Shown here piece by piece: positions 43,639 to 51,986 of a DNA stretch of 64,000 bases. Source of the stretch: JAGWBJ01 sp034423015 (GTDB lineage Bacteria; Chloroflexota; Dehalococcoidia; Lucifugimonadales; JAGWBF01); contig DAOUJG010000056.1 of assembly GCA_034423015.1 (NCBI GenBank), positions 1 through 64,000 of the forward strand, read 5' to 3'. Within the stretch, counting starts at the first letter, position 1. Each line of letters starts with the position of its first letter. A program made the translations under genes and the position numbers. The notes beneath the pieces were generated by a model. The model had not been told where the DNA came from. It ran no database searches and worked only from the letters and a program-made list of their open reading frames with translations.

Positions 43639-44391
43639 CTACGGCTGACGCCCGCCATAGGCCGCGACGAAGTGACCCTCGACCCGGCCGGCGGCCAGCA
43701 TCGTCCCGATTATCACGAGCCACAGGAAGAACCCCGTGCCGATCACCGGGTGCATGAACGACGCGGCGTCCAGCCAGATTAGCTGCATGACGACGCCCAG
43801 CACCGCGGAGACGGGGGCCACCTTACGCAGTGTGCCGCCCACCCTCCACTGATAGAAGGCCGCGACGACCAGCGCGGCCCCCGCCGCGGTGAAACCCGCT
43901 TTGCCGGCGGTCCACCGGATATCGAACCCGATCTCCACAGCGGTGGGCGCCGCGGCGGCGGAAGCCCCGCCGGCGAAGACCGCCTCGGGCAGCGGATGGG
44001 CCGCGACCAGGATGGCGCCAGCCCCCGACGCAACGGTGGCCGCGCCGGACAGGACGAACAGGTAGGGAACTACCGGCGTGGCCCAGCGGTCCCTGATGAT
44101 CCAGGTACGCAACAAGAGCCAACCCGCCCCCAGCAGGGTCAGGCCGGACAGGAGACGGGCTATCCCCGACAGGCCGTACATGGTCCGGTTTTCGTCGACG
44201 GCCCGCAGCGACTCCAGCATCGTCTCCTGGTCGGTGTCCGAGGCCACGCGGGCGAACACCATCACCACCGTCGCGGCAGCCGTGAGGAGGAGCATGACGC
44301 CTCCCAGCCGCGCCGCCCGGTCCGGCGCCCCTCCCACGGCCTGCACCGCAGAGGGGTGTGGAGCCAGCCTCTTGCCGGCTGGGTTACTCAC
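43639..44391 (-). CDS. Unknown multi-span membrane protein
   Basis: A 250-residue protein with about seven hydrophobic segments (first at G-G-V-M-L-L-L-T-A-A-A-T-V-V-M-V-F). Ala/Val-rich loops are short; one extracellular-type loop carries D-T-D-Q-E-T-M-L-E-S. The architecture resembles DUF4386-like proteins but I cannot assign it with confidence. It is followed on the same strand by the kinase gene after 300 bases and is preceded by an AT-rich region with short dyads. Confidence 0.6.
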   Translation of the reverse strand: MSNPAGKRLAPHPSAVQAVGGAPDRAARLGGVMLLLTAAATVVMVFARVASDTDQETMLESLRAVDENRTMYGLSGIARLLSGLTLLGAGWLLLRTWIIRDRWATPVVPYLFVLSGAATVASGAGAILVAAHPLPEAVFAGGASAAAAPTAVEIGFDIRWTAGKAGFTAAGAALVVAAFYQWRVGGTLRKVAPVSAVLGVVMQLIWLDAASFMHPVIGTGFFLWLVIIGTMLAAGRVEGHFVAAYGGRQP

Positions 44392-45129
44392 AAGGGTGCC
44401 CCGACCTCATTGGTAATTGGCATGCACATAGTAGGGTAGAAAGTATACACTACATCCCGGTGAGTTGTTACACATCTCACAGAATATAGTCTATACTGAT
44501 GTGGCTCCTCCCGGCGCCATTTTGGCCATTCCTGCCGTGATTCCTCGCAGAACGAACCCTGTCCTGGACGCCGGGCGAATCGTTCCTCCTTGGAACAATT
44601 AAGGGACAATTAGACCACGGGTACGAAAGCCTCCAGTACCCCGTTGGGAGTGACCGTCTAGTTGCCATCGAGGAGGTTCTTGGCCGTTGGCGTGGTGTCG
44701 ATACGAGTTCCAGTTTGAGGAACGGGTCTCGGGCCTGTCAAGGGAGATGTGACATTGATGGCCTTCTTGACACCATGGCCATTCCGGGCGAAGCGAGGAA
44801 TCCATCCATGCCGGCGGGTCGTGGCGCAACGGTGCTTGTCATGTCAACGAACCTGTGGTACAAAGAGCAGCGCAGGTCACGCGCCCCGCTGCACGGCTTC
44901 TGGACCAATGGGCCGGTTTTTGCTGGGTAACGGGGTGCAAGTGAGGTGCTTGGCCTGCCCCGGTTGAGGCTGCCAAGCTTCGCCACGCTCCCACGACGGG
45001 CACCTCCGCAGCTCGTTTCGGGACAGAATCTATGATGCCGGTGACCGGCGCCGCGTGCCGACAAGCGGCGGCGGCCGGAAGGGACGGTGGGGCCGACGCA
45101 GCAGGCACCATATGCCGTGAGACCGTCGA
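44392..45129. other. 738-base gap without a recognised gene
   Basis: No convincing coding frame or RNA gene was seen. The left 110 bases are AT-rich for this genome and hold GTGTATACTTT on the minus strand (possible -10 for the membrane-protein gene), an 11-bp palindrome TATAG-T-CTATA (44485-44495) and an inverted pair GTGAG/CTCAC (44460-44464, 44476-44480). The middle has a REP-like palindrome. The right part leads into the sulP gene; TATGAT near 45031 is a weak -10 candidate. Confidence 0.5.
44781..44801. repeat. REP-like imperfect palindrome
   Basis: ATTCC and GGAAT arms flank a GGGCGAAGCGA core. The shape resembles small intergenic palindromes that recur in many bacterial genomes. Only one copy was noticed in this window, so the call is tentative. 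Confidence 0.3.
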
Positions 45130-46758
45130 ATGCTCCCTAGGCTGAGCTACGACCTTCAGTCCTTCCGCGGGGACCTCTTCGGCGGGGTCACGTCGGCGGT
45201 GGTGGGACTGCCGGTGTCCCTGGGTTTCGGCGTGGCGTCGGGTCTGGGCCCCCTTGCCGGTCTGTACGGGGCCATCGCCGCGGGCTTCTTCGCCGCGGTG
45301 TTCGGCGGCACCAGGTCCCAGATCACCGGGCCCACGGGCCCCATGTCCGTGGCCGTGGCCGTCATAGTAACCAGCCATGCCGACGACCTCGCCGAGGCCT
45401 TCACCGTCGTCATCATGGCGGGGCTGATACAGATTCTACTGGGCGTGATGAGGATCGGCCGCTTCGTCGCCTTCACGCCGTACTCCGTCATATCCGGGTT
45501 CATGTCCGGCATCGGCGCGATCATCATAATCGTACAGACCCTGCCCTTCCTGGGCGCCGAGGTCGCTACCGGCGGGCCCATGGCGACGGTGCAAGAGTGG
45601 CCCCAGGTGTTCCGCGACGTCAACCTCAGCGCCCTTGCCATCGCCGCCGTCACCCTGGTGGTGGGCGTGGCGTGGCCGGGCCGGTTCAGCAGGTACCTCC
45701 CCCCCGCCCTGGCGGCCCTGATCGTTGGGACCATGCTGGGAGTGCTGTGGCTGACCAACACCCCCGTCATCGGAGACGTGCCCACCGGCCTCCCGCAGAT
45801 CAAGATGCCCGACCTCTCCGCCGGGGTGTTGGTGGGCGCCGTGCAGCCCGCGCTGACCATCGCGCTGCTGGGGGCCATCGACAGCCTGCTGACGTCCCTG
45901 ATAGCCGATTCCATGACCCGCACCAGTCACAACGCCAACAGGGAGCTGGTGGGCCAGGGACTCGGCACCGTGGCCACGGGGCTCATACAGGGCCTGCCCG
46001 GCGCCGGGGCCACCATGGGCACGGTGGTGAACATACGCGCCGGTGGGCGGACTCCCGTGTCGGGCGTGGTGCGGGCGGGAATCCTGCTGGCCCTGGTCCT
46101 TGGTCTGGGCAGGTACGTAGAGAGCATCCCCCACGCCGTCCTTGCGGGCATCCTCATCAAGGTCGGCTGGGACATAATAGACTGGCGCTTCCTCACCCGG
46201 ATCCTCAGTGTCCAGAGGGAGCACCTCCTGGTGATGCTGATCACCCTGGGACTCACGGTGTTCCTGGACCTGGTTACCGCCGTGGCCATAGGGCTCATCG
46301 CCGCGGGGATGGCCAGCGCACGTCAGTTCGAGCGCCTGGAGCTGGACAGCGTGGTCTCCGTTCCGCTGCTGGACCAGAGCTTTCTCCCCGAGAGCCAGGA
46401 GACGGATGAGGTGGACGATTTCTCCGCGCGGGTGGGCCTGATCGCCCTCCGGGGGAGCTTCTCAGTCGCCTCCTCCAACAAGCTGATCAACACCATCGGC
46501 ATGGACATCCAGGACCACGACGTGGTGATCCTCGACTTCTCCAACACCGTCTACATGGACGACAGCGCCGCCCTGGTGGTGGAGCAGCTCGTCGACACGG
46601 CCATGGAGGCGGACACCGAGTGCATCGTCATGGGCCTCAAGGGCTCCCCCGCCGTCACGCTCCGGGCGCTCAACGCCCTGCGGCACGTTCCCGAGGACCA
46701 CTTCGTGAATACGGTGGGCGAGGCGAGGGACAGGGCAAACCGGATACTCCAGGGCTAG
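45130..46758 (+). CDS. SulP-family anion transporter with STAS domain
   Basis: A 542-residue transporter for sulfate, bicarbonate or a related anion. The membrane part (about 1-400, roughly 12-14 spans) begins D-L-F-G-G-V-T-S-A-V-V-G-L-P and includes the SulP motif T-R-S-Q-I-T-G-P-T-G-P-M and N-R-E-L-V-G-Q-G-L. The cytoplasmic STAS domain (about 430-540) shows V-V-I-L-D-F-S-N-T-V-Y-M-D-D-S-A-A-L. Length is typical. No carbonic anhydrase or sulfate assimilation gene is adjacent, so the anion is open. Confidence 0.94.
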   Translation: MLPRLSYDLQSFRGDLFGGVTSAVVGLPVSLGFGVASGLGPLAGLYGAIAAGFFAAVFGGTRSQITGPTGPMSVAVAVIVTSHADDLAEAFTVVIMAGLIQILLGVMRIGRFVAFTPYSVISGFMSGIGAIIIIVQTLPFLGAEVATGGPMATVQEWPQVFRDVNLSALAIAAVTLVVGVAWPGRFSRYLPPALAALIVGTMLGVLWLTNTPVIGDVPTGLPQIKMPDLSAGVLVGAVQPALTIALLGAIDSLLTSLIADSMTRTSHNANRELVGQGLGTVATGLIQGLPGAGATMGTVVNIRAGGRTPVSGVVRAGILLALVLGLGRYVESIPHAVLAGILIKVGWDIIDWRFLTRILSVQREHLLVMLITLGLTVFLDLVTAVAIGLIAAGMASARQFERLELDSVVSVPLLDQSFLPESQETDEVDDFSARVGLIALRGSFSVASSNKLINTIGMDIQDHDVVILDFSNTVYMDDSAALVVEQLVDTAMEADTECIVMGLKGSPAVTLRALNALRHVPEDHFVNTVGEARDRANRILQG

Positions 46759-46780
46759 CGGCGGCGGACCCCAAGGCCGG

Positions 46781-47941
46781 TCAGAGGGACATCTCCTGCT
46801 GGCCCGGTCGTTGGCTGATGGACCTCAGGTAGTCCTCCAGCTCCTCCAGGCTCCTCAACAGCAGCCCGTCGCCCTTCCGCCCGATGAAGGGGGTGGGCCC
46901 GCGGGACGCCTCCCAGACGATGACGATGTCCTTAGTAGAGGACTCGGCGTGCTCCACCTCCGACTGGACCCCGCCCGCGATCAGGGGGTTGCCGTCGGCG
47001 CGTGAGGGGAAGTAGGCCACGACCATCTCCGCCTGGTCTATGAGCTTCAGGTCCCTGGCCACCACCTGGCCGTCGATGTCGTCCCTTATGGCCTCTATCT
47101 CCCCACGGTCCAGCGTCACGGTCTTTCCCAGCACCGTGCACTGCAGCTCCCGGGCTTCGGGCGGTGCGTGCTGCAGCGCGTCCAGCAGCCTCTTCTCGTC
47201 TATCATCAGGGGGTCGAAGGCGGTCAGGTAAGTCCGTGCCAGCCTGCGGTACCTGGTCACCTTCTCCCACGTGTCCGGTCTGGCCCGGGCCTCGCTGATG
47301 GGGTAGCTGACGTAGGCGGTCTTCCTCCAGGGCTCGAACATCAAGTGGTACACGACGTCCAGAGGGGTCGAGGAGACCTCCTCCTCCAGCGAGACTCCCA
47401 GGACATAGTGGGGGACCTCCAGGACGGAGGACAGTATGTCTGACGCAAGCATCTCCTCCTCCCGCCAGACCAGCAGGTCCTTGAGGCTGTACTTGGTGTC
47501 GGGCGGCAGGGCCCCCGATTCCTTGAACCCGTCCAGGCGCATCTTCACGGCTTCCACGTCGTCTATCAGCGTAACGATGATCTCGGGCTGGAGATCCCTG
47601 ACCTCCGGCAGCTCGAAGGCCCTGAACAGGCGGTTGTTCCATCGAAAGACGGCGTGGGAGTTGACGAACACGTTCTGAGGCTCCGCGCCCTGGTTGCGGA
47701 CCAGCCCGTTTCGGATGAGATTGAAGGCGCCGAGCCGAAGGGCCCCCAGCTGGGCCAGGGGCAGGTCCAGTATCTTTCCTTCCTTCAGGGTGGTGCCGGA
47801 CTTCTGGCTCTCCTCGTACATCATGTCGCCGATATTGAACACCGCGTCGATGGTCTTGCCCCGTTGGACGCAGTAGTCCCTCAGCCCCTGGAGCTGGGCC
47901 TTCTTGTCTATGCCAGTCTGGCCGGTGAACAGTATCCGCAT
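46781..47941 (-). CDS. Fusion of P-loop kinase-like domain with a deoxyribosyltransferase-like domain
   Basis: A 386-residue soluble protein. The N-terminus M-R-I-L-F-T-G-Q-T-G-I-D-K-K looks like a nucleotide kinase P-loop in which the usual G-K-S/T is altered to D-K-K. The central region (about 85-215) is helical and acidic. The C-terminal part (about 305-365), with D-Q-A-E-M-V-V-A-Y-F-P, G-G-V-Q-S-E-V-E-H-A and D-I-V-I-V-W-E, resembles nucleoside 2-deoxyribosyltransferase-like sensors (the E..A-x-x pattern). I know no named family with this exact order. A nucleotide-handling or nucleotide-sensing role is possible. It overlaps a decayed vapC remnant at its start and is convergent with sulP. 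Confidence 0.6.
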   Translation of the reverse strand: MRILFTGQTGIDKKAQLQGLRDYCVQRGKTIDAVFNIGDMMYEESQKSGTTLKEGKILDLPLAQLGALRLGAFNLIRNGLVRNQGAEPQNVFVNSHAVFRWNNRLFRAFELPEVRDLQPEIIVTLIDDVEAVKMRLDGFKESGALPPDTKYSLKDLLVWREEEMLASDILSSVLEVPHYVLGVSLEEEVSSTPLDVVYHLMFEPWRKTAYVSYPISEARARPDTWEKVTRYRRLARTYLTAFDPLMIDEKRLLDALQHAPPEARELQCTVLGKTVTLDRGEIEAIRDDIDGQVVARDLKLIDQAEMVVAYFPSRADGNPLIAGGVQSEVEHAESSTKDIVIVWEASRGPTPFIGRKGDGLLLRSLEELEDYLRSISQRPGQQEMSL

Positions 47942-48161
47942 GTCATGACCTCCGCGTCTTCGAGGAGATCGTCCAGGACTATGGTGAGGTCTGGCGCGAT
48001 GCGCTCCACGCTGTAGATGACGGCAGACGACGTTGCCCCGCCCGTTCGGATATGATCTGCCAAGCCGAGCGAGCCGATGGTGTGGGTGCCGGCGATGTGG
48101 TCCCGATTATGGCGACTCCTCGGGGGAACTCTATCCAGGCCGACGTATCTACGAGAATCAC
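47908..48161 (-). pseudogene. Decayed vapC (PIN toxin) remnant
   Basis: The ATG at 48161 overlaps the vapB stop (ATGA) and the first codons read I-L-V-D-T-S-A-W-I-E-F, a clear VapC start with its Asp. After about 13 codons this frame loses similarity. A PIN-like stretch (H-T-I-G-S-L-G-L-A-D, then S-S-A-V-I-Y) continues in another frame and runs into the next gene. An internal deletion plus frameshift is likely; no functional PIN domain remains. Confidence 0.65.
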
Positions 48162-48361
48162 CGCGAGCGGGCTGCCCGGAGGTCGTCCAGGTAGCCCTCC
48201 CAGCCGATGCCCCTGAGGGCGCTGGCCTCATCCACGGACACGGGTTCGGCTGCCTGGGTCCGGAGGGCGAGGTTGTTCGCCTCCTGCTCGACCTCCAACC
48301 GATAACGCCGCATCACGTCCGCACATGCCCAGTAGTCGATGTCCACGTTGATCCGGGTCAT
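48158..48361 (-). CDS. VapB-type antitoxin
   Basis: A 67-residue protein M-T-R-I-N-V-D-I-D-Y-W-A-C-A-D-V-M-R-R-Y-R-L, the ribbon-helix-helix start common to VapB proteins of the DUF2191 type. The C-terminal toxin-binding half contains A-S-A-L-R-G-I-G-W-E-G-Y-L-D-D-L-R. The Met at 48361 is chosen over 48376. Its toxin partner downstream is broken, so it is an orphan that may still repress its promoter. Confidence 0.8.
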   Translation of the reverse strand: MTRINVDIDYWACADVMRRYRLEVEQEANNLALRTQAAEPVSVDEASALRGIGWEGYLDDLRAARSR

Positions 48362-48530
48362 GGACTCACGATACACCGGGCGCCTGGGGGCGTCAAACCT
48401 GGCCTAGAGGCGCCGAACTCCGGGGACAGGGCCCCAGGCGGTGACCACGTAGCTGGGAGGGACCACCGGTGACCGGCATCAGGGGACTCTGCGGATATCC
48501 GGAGGGTGCTCCACAAAACAGCGTGGTTGT

Positions 48531-48538
48531 TATACAAT
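48531..48538 (+). promoter_or_regulatory. -10-like TATACAAT upstream of amt
   Basis: TATACAAT lies about 130 bases before the amt start in the gap with vapB. The same octamer occurs before the ureidoglycolate lyase gene. The -35 region is weak. Confidence 0.3.
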
Positions 48539-48665
48539 GACCGGCGTACATCGGAAGTCGATGGTCGGTTAGTGCGGTTCGATGGCCGGCCCGCTTCGAC
48601 GGAGGTTGGTGGCCTATTCCCATACAAGGCAGGGCAGCGACCCGGCCCTGCGTAGGAGTGTGGTT

Positions 48666-50066
48666 ATGACATCTCTCGTTGGTTTCCTCTCTTACCGCCG
48701 ACCCGCGGCCATCCTTGCCGCTACGGGTATCGGGTTCCTCATCCTCTTTCTGGCCAAGCCCGCCATAGCCCACGCGGCCGGGCCGGACGACGAGACCGCC
48801 TTCGTATTCAACACCTTCGCCTTTCTCGTCTGGGGCGCTCTCGTCATGTGGATGTGCGCCGGGTTCACCATGCTGGAGTCCGGCTCCGTGCGCACCAAGA
48901 ACGCGGCCATGATCTGCCTGAAGAACATCGGCCTCTACTCCATCGCCGGGCTCGCCTTCTTCTTCATCGGCTACAACCTGATGTACGGCGACAGCCTCGC
49001 GGGCATCATAGGCACGCCGGCATTCATGTACGGCTCGACGGCGGCGGAGATAGCCCTGGTCGAGGGGACTGAGGGCGCGGTGGCCGGCGTGGTGGGGGAG
49101 GCAGGCGCGGGATACGCCACCATGTCCGACTGGTTCTTCCAGATGGTCTTCGTAGCGACCACCGCCTCCATCGTCTCGGGCGCCCTGGCCGAACGGGTCA
49201 AGATGTGGTCCTTCTTCCTGTTCATCCTGGTGCTGACGGCCGTCATATACCCCGTGGTGGGAGCGTGGACGTGGGGCGGCGGCTGGCTGACCGAGATGGG
49301 TTTCAGCGACTTCGCCGGCTCGACCATAGTGCACAGCACCGGGGGTTGGGCGGCGCTGGCGGGCATACTGGTAGTCGGACCCCGGCTGGGCAAGTTCCGC
49401 CGCAACGGCACCGCAAGGGCCACGCCACCCTCCAACATCCTGGTGGTGACCCTGGGTGTCTTCATCCTCTGGCTCGGTTGGTTCGGTTTCAACGGAGGGT
49501 CCCAGCTGGCCCTGTCCAGCGCGCTGGACGCCGTGGCGATGAGTATAGTGCTGGTCAACACCAACCTGGGAGCGGCCGCCGGAGTGATGGCGGCCCTCAT
49601 CGTCTCCCGCCCCATCCTGGGACGCATAGACCTGTTCGCGGGACTGAACGGCGCCATCGCCGGCCTCGTCTCCATCACGGCGGCCCCAGACATCGTCGAC
49701 CACTACTGGGCCGTGGTCATCGGGGCGGTGGGCGGGGTCCTGTGCGTCGGCGGGCTGAAGTTCATGGAGATGGTCAAGCTGGACGACGTGGTGGGAGCGG
49801 TGCCCGCGCACATGTTCGCCGGAGTATGGGGGACCATCGCAGCCTGCATCGCCGGCGGGGCCACCTTCCACGTGCAGCTCATCGGCATACTCTCCATCGG
49901 AGGCTTCGTGTTCCTGGCCTCCTACGGCCTCTGGCAGCTTCTGGACAAGACCCTGGGCGCCCGTGTTTCCGCCTCGGTGGAGCGGCTGGGCCAGGATGCC
50001 GGGGAGCTGGGCATGGAGTCCTACCCCGAGTTCGTGCTCATGCCCGAGGTGGAAGACGACGACTAG
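48666..50066 (+). CDS. amt: Ammonium transporter
   Basis: A 466-residue Amt/Rh channel with a signal-like first helix and eleven further spans. It shows the family motifs F-L-V-W-G-A-L-V-M-W-M-C-A-G-F-T-M-L-E-S-G near residue 57, R-T-K-N-A near 80, G-S-T-I-V-H-S-T-G-G-W-A near 220 (first pore His) and G-G-V-L-C-V-G-G-L near 357. ATG 48666 has TAGGAG upstream and is preferred to earlier in-frame starts. No glnK gene follows, which is unusual because PII and Amt are commonly paired; an ABC exporter follows instead. Confidence 0.95.
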   Translation: MTSLVGFLSYRRPAAILAATGIGFLILFLAKPAIAHAAGPDDETAFVFNTFAFLVWGALVMWMCAGFTMLESGSVRTKNAAMICLKNIGLYSIAGLAFFFIGYNLMYGDSLAGIIGTPAFMYGSTAAEIALVEGTEGAVAGVVGEAGAGYATMSDWFFQMVFVATTASIVSGALAERVKMWSFFLFILVLTAVIYPVVGAWTWGGGWLTEMGFSDFAGSTIVHSTGGWAALAGILVVGPRLGKFRRNGTARATPPSNILVVTLGVFILWLGWFGFNGGSQLALSSALDAVAMSIVLVNTNLGAAAGVMAALIVSRPILGRIDLFAGLNGAIAGLVSITAAPDIVDHYWAVVIGAVGGVLCVGGLKFMEMVKLDDVVGAVPAHMFAGVWGTIAACIAGGATFHVQLIGILSIGGFVFLASYGLWQLLDKTLGARVSASVERLGQDAGELGMESYPEFVLMPEVEDDD

Positions 50067-50072
50067 CTTCCG

Positions 50073-50088
50073 GCTGCCCTTTGGCAGC
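50073..50088 (+). other. 6-bp hairpin between amt and the ABC genes
   Basis: GCTGCC and GGCAGC surround a CTTT loop just after the amt stop. There is no T-run, so it is at best a weak attenuator. Confidence 0.3.
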
Positions 50089-50099
50089 ACCGCCGTAAG

Positions 50100-51041
50100 T
50101 TGAAATCGAAGAGCGAGGGAGCGTCATCTCCGGCCATCGAGGTGCGGGGGCTCAGGAAGTCCTACGGCGCCCTGGAGGCGGTGCGGGGCATAGACCTGGA
50201 CGTGATGAGGGGGGAGATCTTCGCCCTCCTGGGGCCCAACGGCGCCGGCAAGACCACCACGGTGGAGATCCTGGAGGGACACCGCGACCGCACCGACGGC
50301 GAGGTGTCGGTCCTGGGCTACGACCCGGGACGAAGCCAACGCGACCTGAAGGAGCGCATCGGCATCGTCCTCCAGTCCACGGGGGTGGAGCCCTACCTCA
50401 AGGTCGAGGAGACCATCGACCTGTTCCGGGGCTACTATCCCCGTCCGCTCCCCCTGGATGAGATCCTGGACGTCATAGGGCTGAGGGAGCAGCGGCGCAC
50501 CCCGGTGAAGCGGCTGTCCGGCGGCCAGCAGCGGCGGCTGGACGTGGCCATCGGGCTGGCGGGGGACCCGGAGCTGCTGTTCCTGGACGAGCCCACCACC
50601 GGGTTCGACCCCTCGGCGCGCCGAGGGGCGTGGGAGATGGTGCGCAACCTCCAGTCCCTGGGCAAGACGGTGGTGCTTACCACCCACTACATGGACGAGG
50701 CCGAGCACCTGGCCGACCGCGTGGCCATCATGGTCCACGGGAGGATCGTCGCCCAGGGCGCCCCCGGCGAGCTGGTGCAGCGGGAGCGTTCCACCACCAT
50801 ACGGTTCAAGCTGGCCTCCGGGCCACAGGACCTGCCCCCCGGGCTGGAAGCCCGCGCTACCGAGGCCGGCCAGTACACCATCGTCACCGACACGCCGACC
50901 CGTAGCCTGCACCTGCTGACGGGCTGGGCCACGGACCGCGGCTTGGAGCTGGAAGAGCTGTCCGTCTCCCGCCCGTCGCTGGAGGACGTATTCGTGGAGC
51001 TCACCGGCTCCCCCGACCCCGGCCACGAGGGCGCCGAATGA
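50100..51041 (+). CDS. ABC-2 type exporter, ATP-binding subunit (DrrA/CcmA-like)
   Basis: A 313-residue ATPase. Walker A G-P-N-G-A-G-K-T-T-T near 45, Q-loop V-L-Q-S-T-G near 90, signature L-S-G-G-Q-Q-R-R-L near 140, Walker B L-L-F-L-D-E-P-T-T-G-F-D near 160, and H-loop T-T-H-Y-M-D-E-A. A C-terminal extension (about 235-313) is typical of the drug/antibiotic-resistance branch. It starts with TTG 50100. It overlaps the permease start by ATGA, forming a two-gene exporter. Cargo unknown (drug, lipid or polysaccharide). Confidence 0.94.
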   Translation: MKSKSEGASSPAIEVRGLRKSYGALEAVRGIDLDVMRGEIFALLGPNGAGKTTTVEILEGHRDRTDGEVSVLGYDPGRSQRDLKERIGIVLQSTGVEPYLKVEETIDLFRGYYPRPLPLDEILDVIGLREQRRTPVKRLSGGQQRRLDVAIGLAGDPELLFLDEPTTGFDPSARRGAWEMVRNLQSLGKTVVLTTHYMDEAEHLADRVAIMVHGRIVAQGAPGELVQRERSTTIRFKLASGPQDLPPGLEARATEAGQYTIVTDTPTRSLHLLTGWATDRGLELEELSVSRPSLEDVFVELTGSPDPGHEGAE

Positions 51042-51850
51042 ACGCATCCTTTTTTGGGGCCCTTCGGGCGGCGCGGAAGTCCCAGGGCGTTCTTGCCCTC
51101 CGACAGGTCCGCTACGAGAACCGGGCGTTCTGGCGCAACCCGGTTGCCGCGTTCTTTACGTTCGCCTTCCCCCTGATGTTCCTGGTCATCTTCAACCTGC
51201 TCTTCGGCAACAGGGACCTGGAGCTACCCGGGGGAACGGTCAACACCTCCACGTTCTACGTCCCGGCCATAGTGGCCCTCTCGGTCATCTACGCCTGCTA
51301 TAACAACGTGGCCATCGGACTCTCCTTTGCCAGGGATATGGGCCTGCTGAAGCGGGTCCACGGCACGCCTCTGCCCGGCTGGTCGTACATGTTCGGCAGG
51401 ATTGGACACTCGGTGTTGGTGTCGGTCCTGCTGGTCGCCATCGTCACCGCGGCGGGGGTATTGTTCTACAACGTGGACTTGCCCACCAATACGTTGCCGG
51501 CGTTCCTGGTCAGCCTGGTGGTCGGGGCGGCCACCTTCTGCGCCCTGGGGCTGGCGGTCATGACGGTCATCCCCAACGCCGACGCGTCTCCCGCCATCGT
51601 CAACGTCTCCATACTGCCCCTTCTCTTCATATCCGACGTCTTCATCCCGCTGCAGGACGCCCCGGCCTGGCTCACCACGTTCGCCGACATCTTCCCGGTG
51701 CGGCACTTCGCCATGGCCATGCACACGGCCTTCGACCCCTTCGAGAAAGGGGCCGGTTTCGAGCCGGTGCACCTGCTGGTGATGGCGGCGTGGATGGTGG
51801 GCGGCGTACTGGTGGCGGTGCGCTTCTTCTCCTGGGAGCCCCGAAGGTAG
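51038..51850 (+). CDS. ABC-2 type exporter, permease subunit
   Basis: A 270-residue membrane protein with about six spans (first F-F-T-F-A-F-P-L-M-F-L-V-I-F-N-L-L-F-G). It contains the ABC-2 features L-L-K-R-V-H-G-T-P-L-P and F-I-P-L-Q-D-A-P-A-W-L, followed by the D-I-F-P-V-R-H-F segment. Translation is coupled to the ATPase gene. The pair should act as a homodimeric or heterotetrameric exporter in the cytoplasmic membrane. Confidence 0.92.
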   Translation: MNASFFGALRAARKSQGVLALRQVRYENRAFWRNPVAAFFTFAFPLMFLVIFNLLFGNRDLELPGGTVNTSTFYVPAIVALSVIYACYNNVAIGLSFARDMGLLKRVHGTPLPGWSYMFGRIGHSVLVSVLLVAIVTAAGVLFYNVDLPTNTLPAFLVSLVVGAATFCALGLAVMTVIPNADASPAIVNVSILPLLFISDVFIPLQDAPAWLTTFADIFPVRHFAMAMHTAFDPFEKGAGFEPVHLLVMAAWMVGGVLVAVRFFSWEPRR

Positions 51851-51986
51851 CGGGCTGTCGGAGCAGGTAGGGTCCCCTGCCTCCTCGGGTACTTCACGCT
51901 GCCCCGGTGGTATAGTAGGATGTCCCTGTGCCCGGCGGCCAGGGCCCCGTTCCGCCGGGACATGCTAAGAACGGAGGGTCCGGCCT

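Noticed and set aside
50073..50088. Hairpin after amt considered as an intrinsic terminator
   Set aside because: No T-run follows the stem and the next gene starts 12 bases later.
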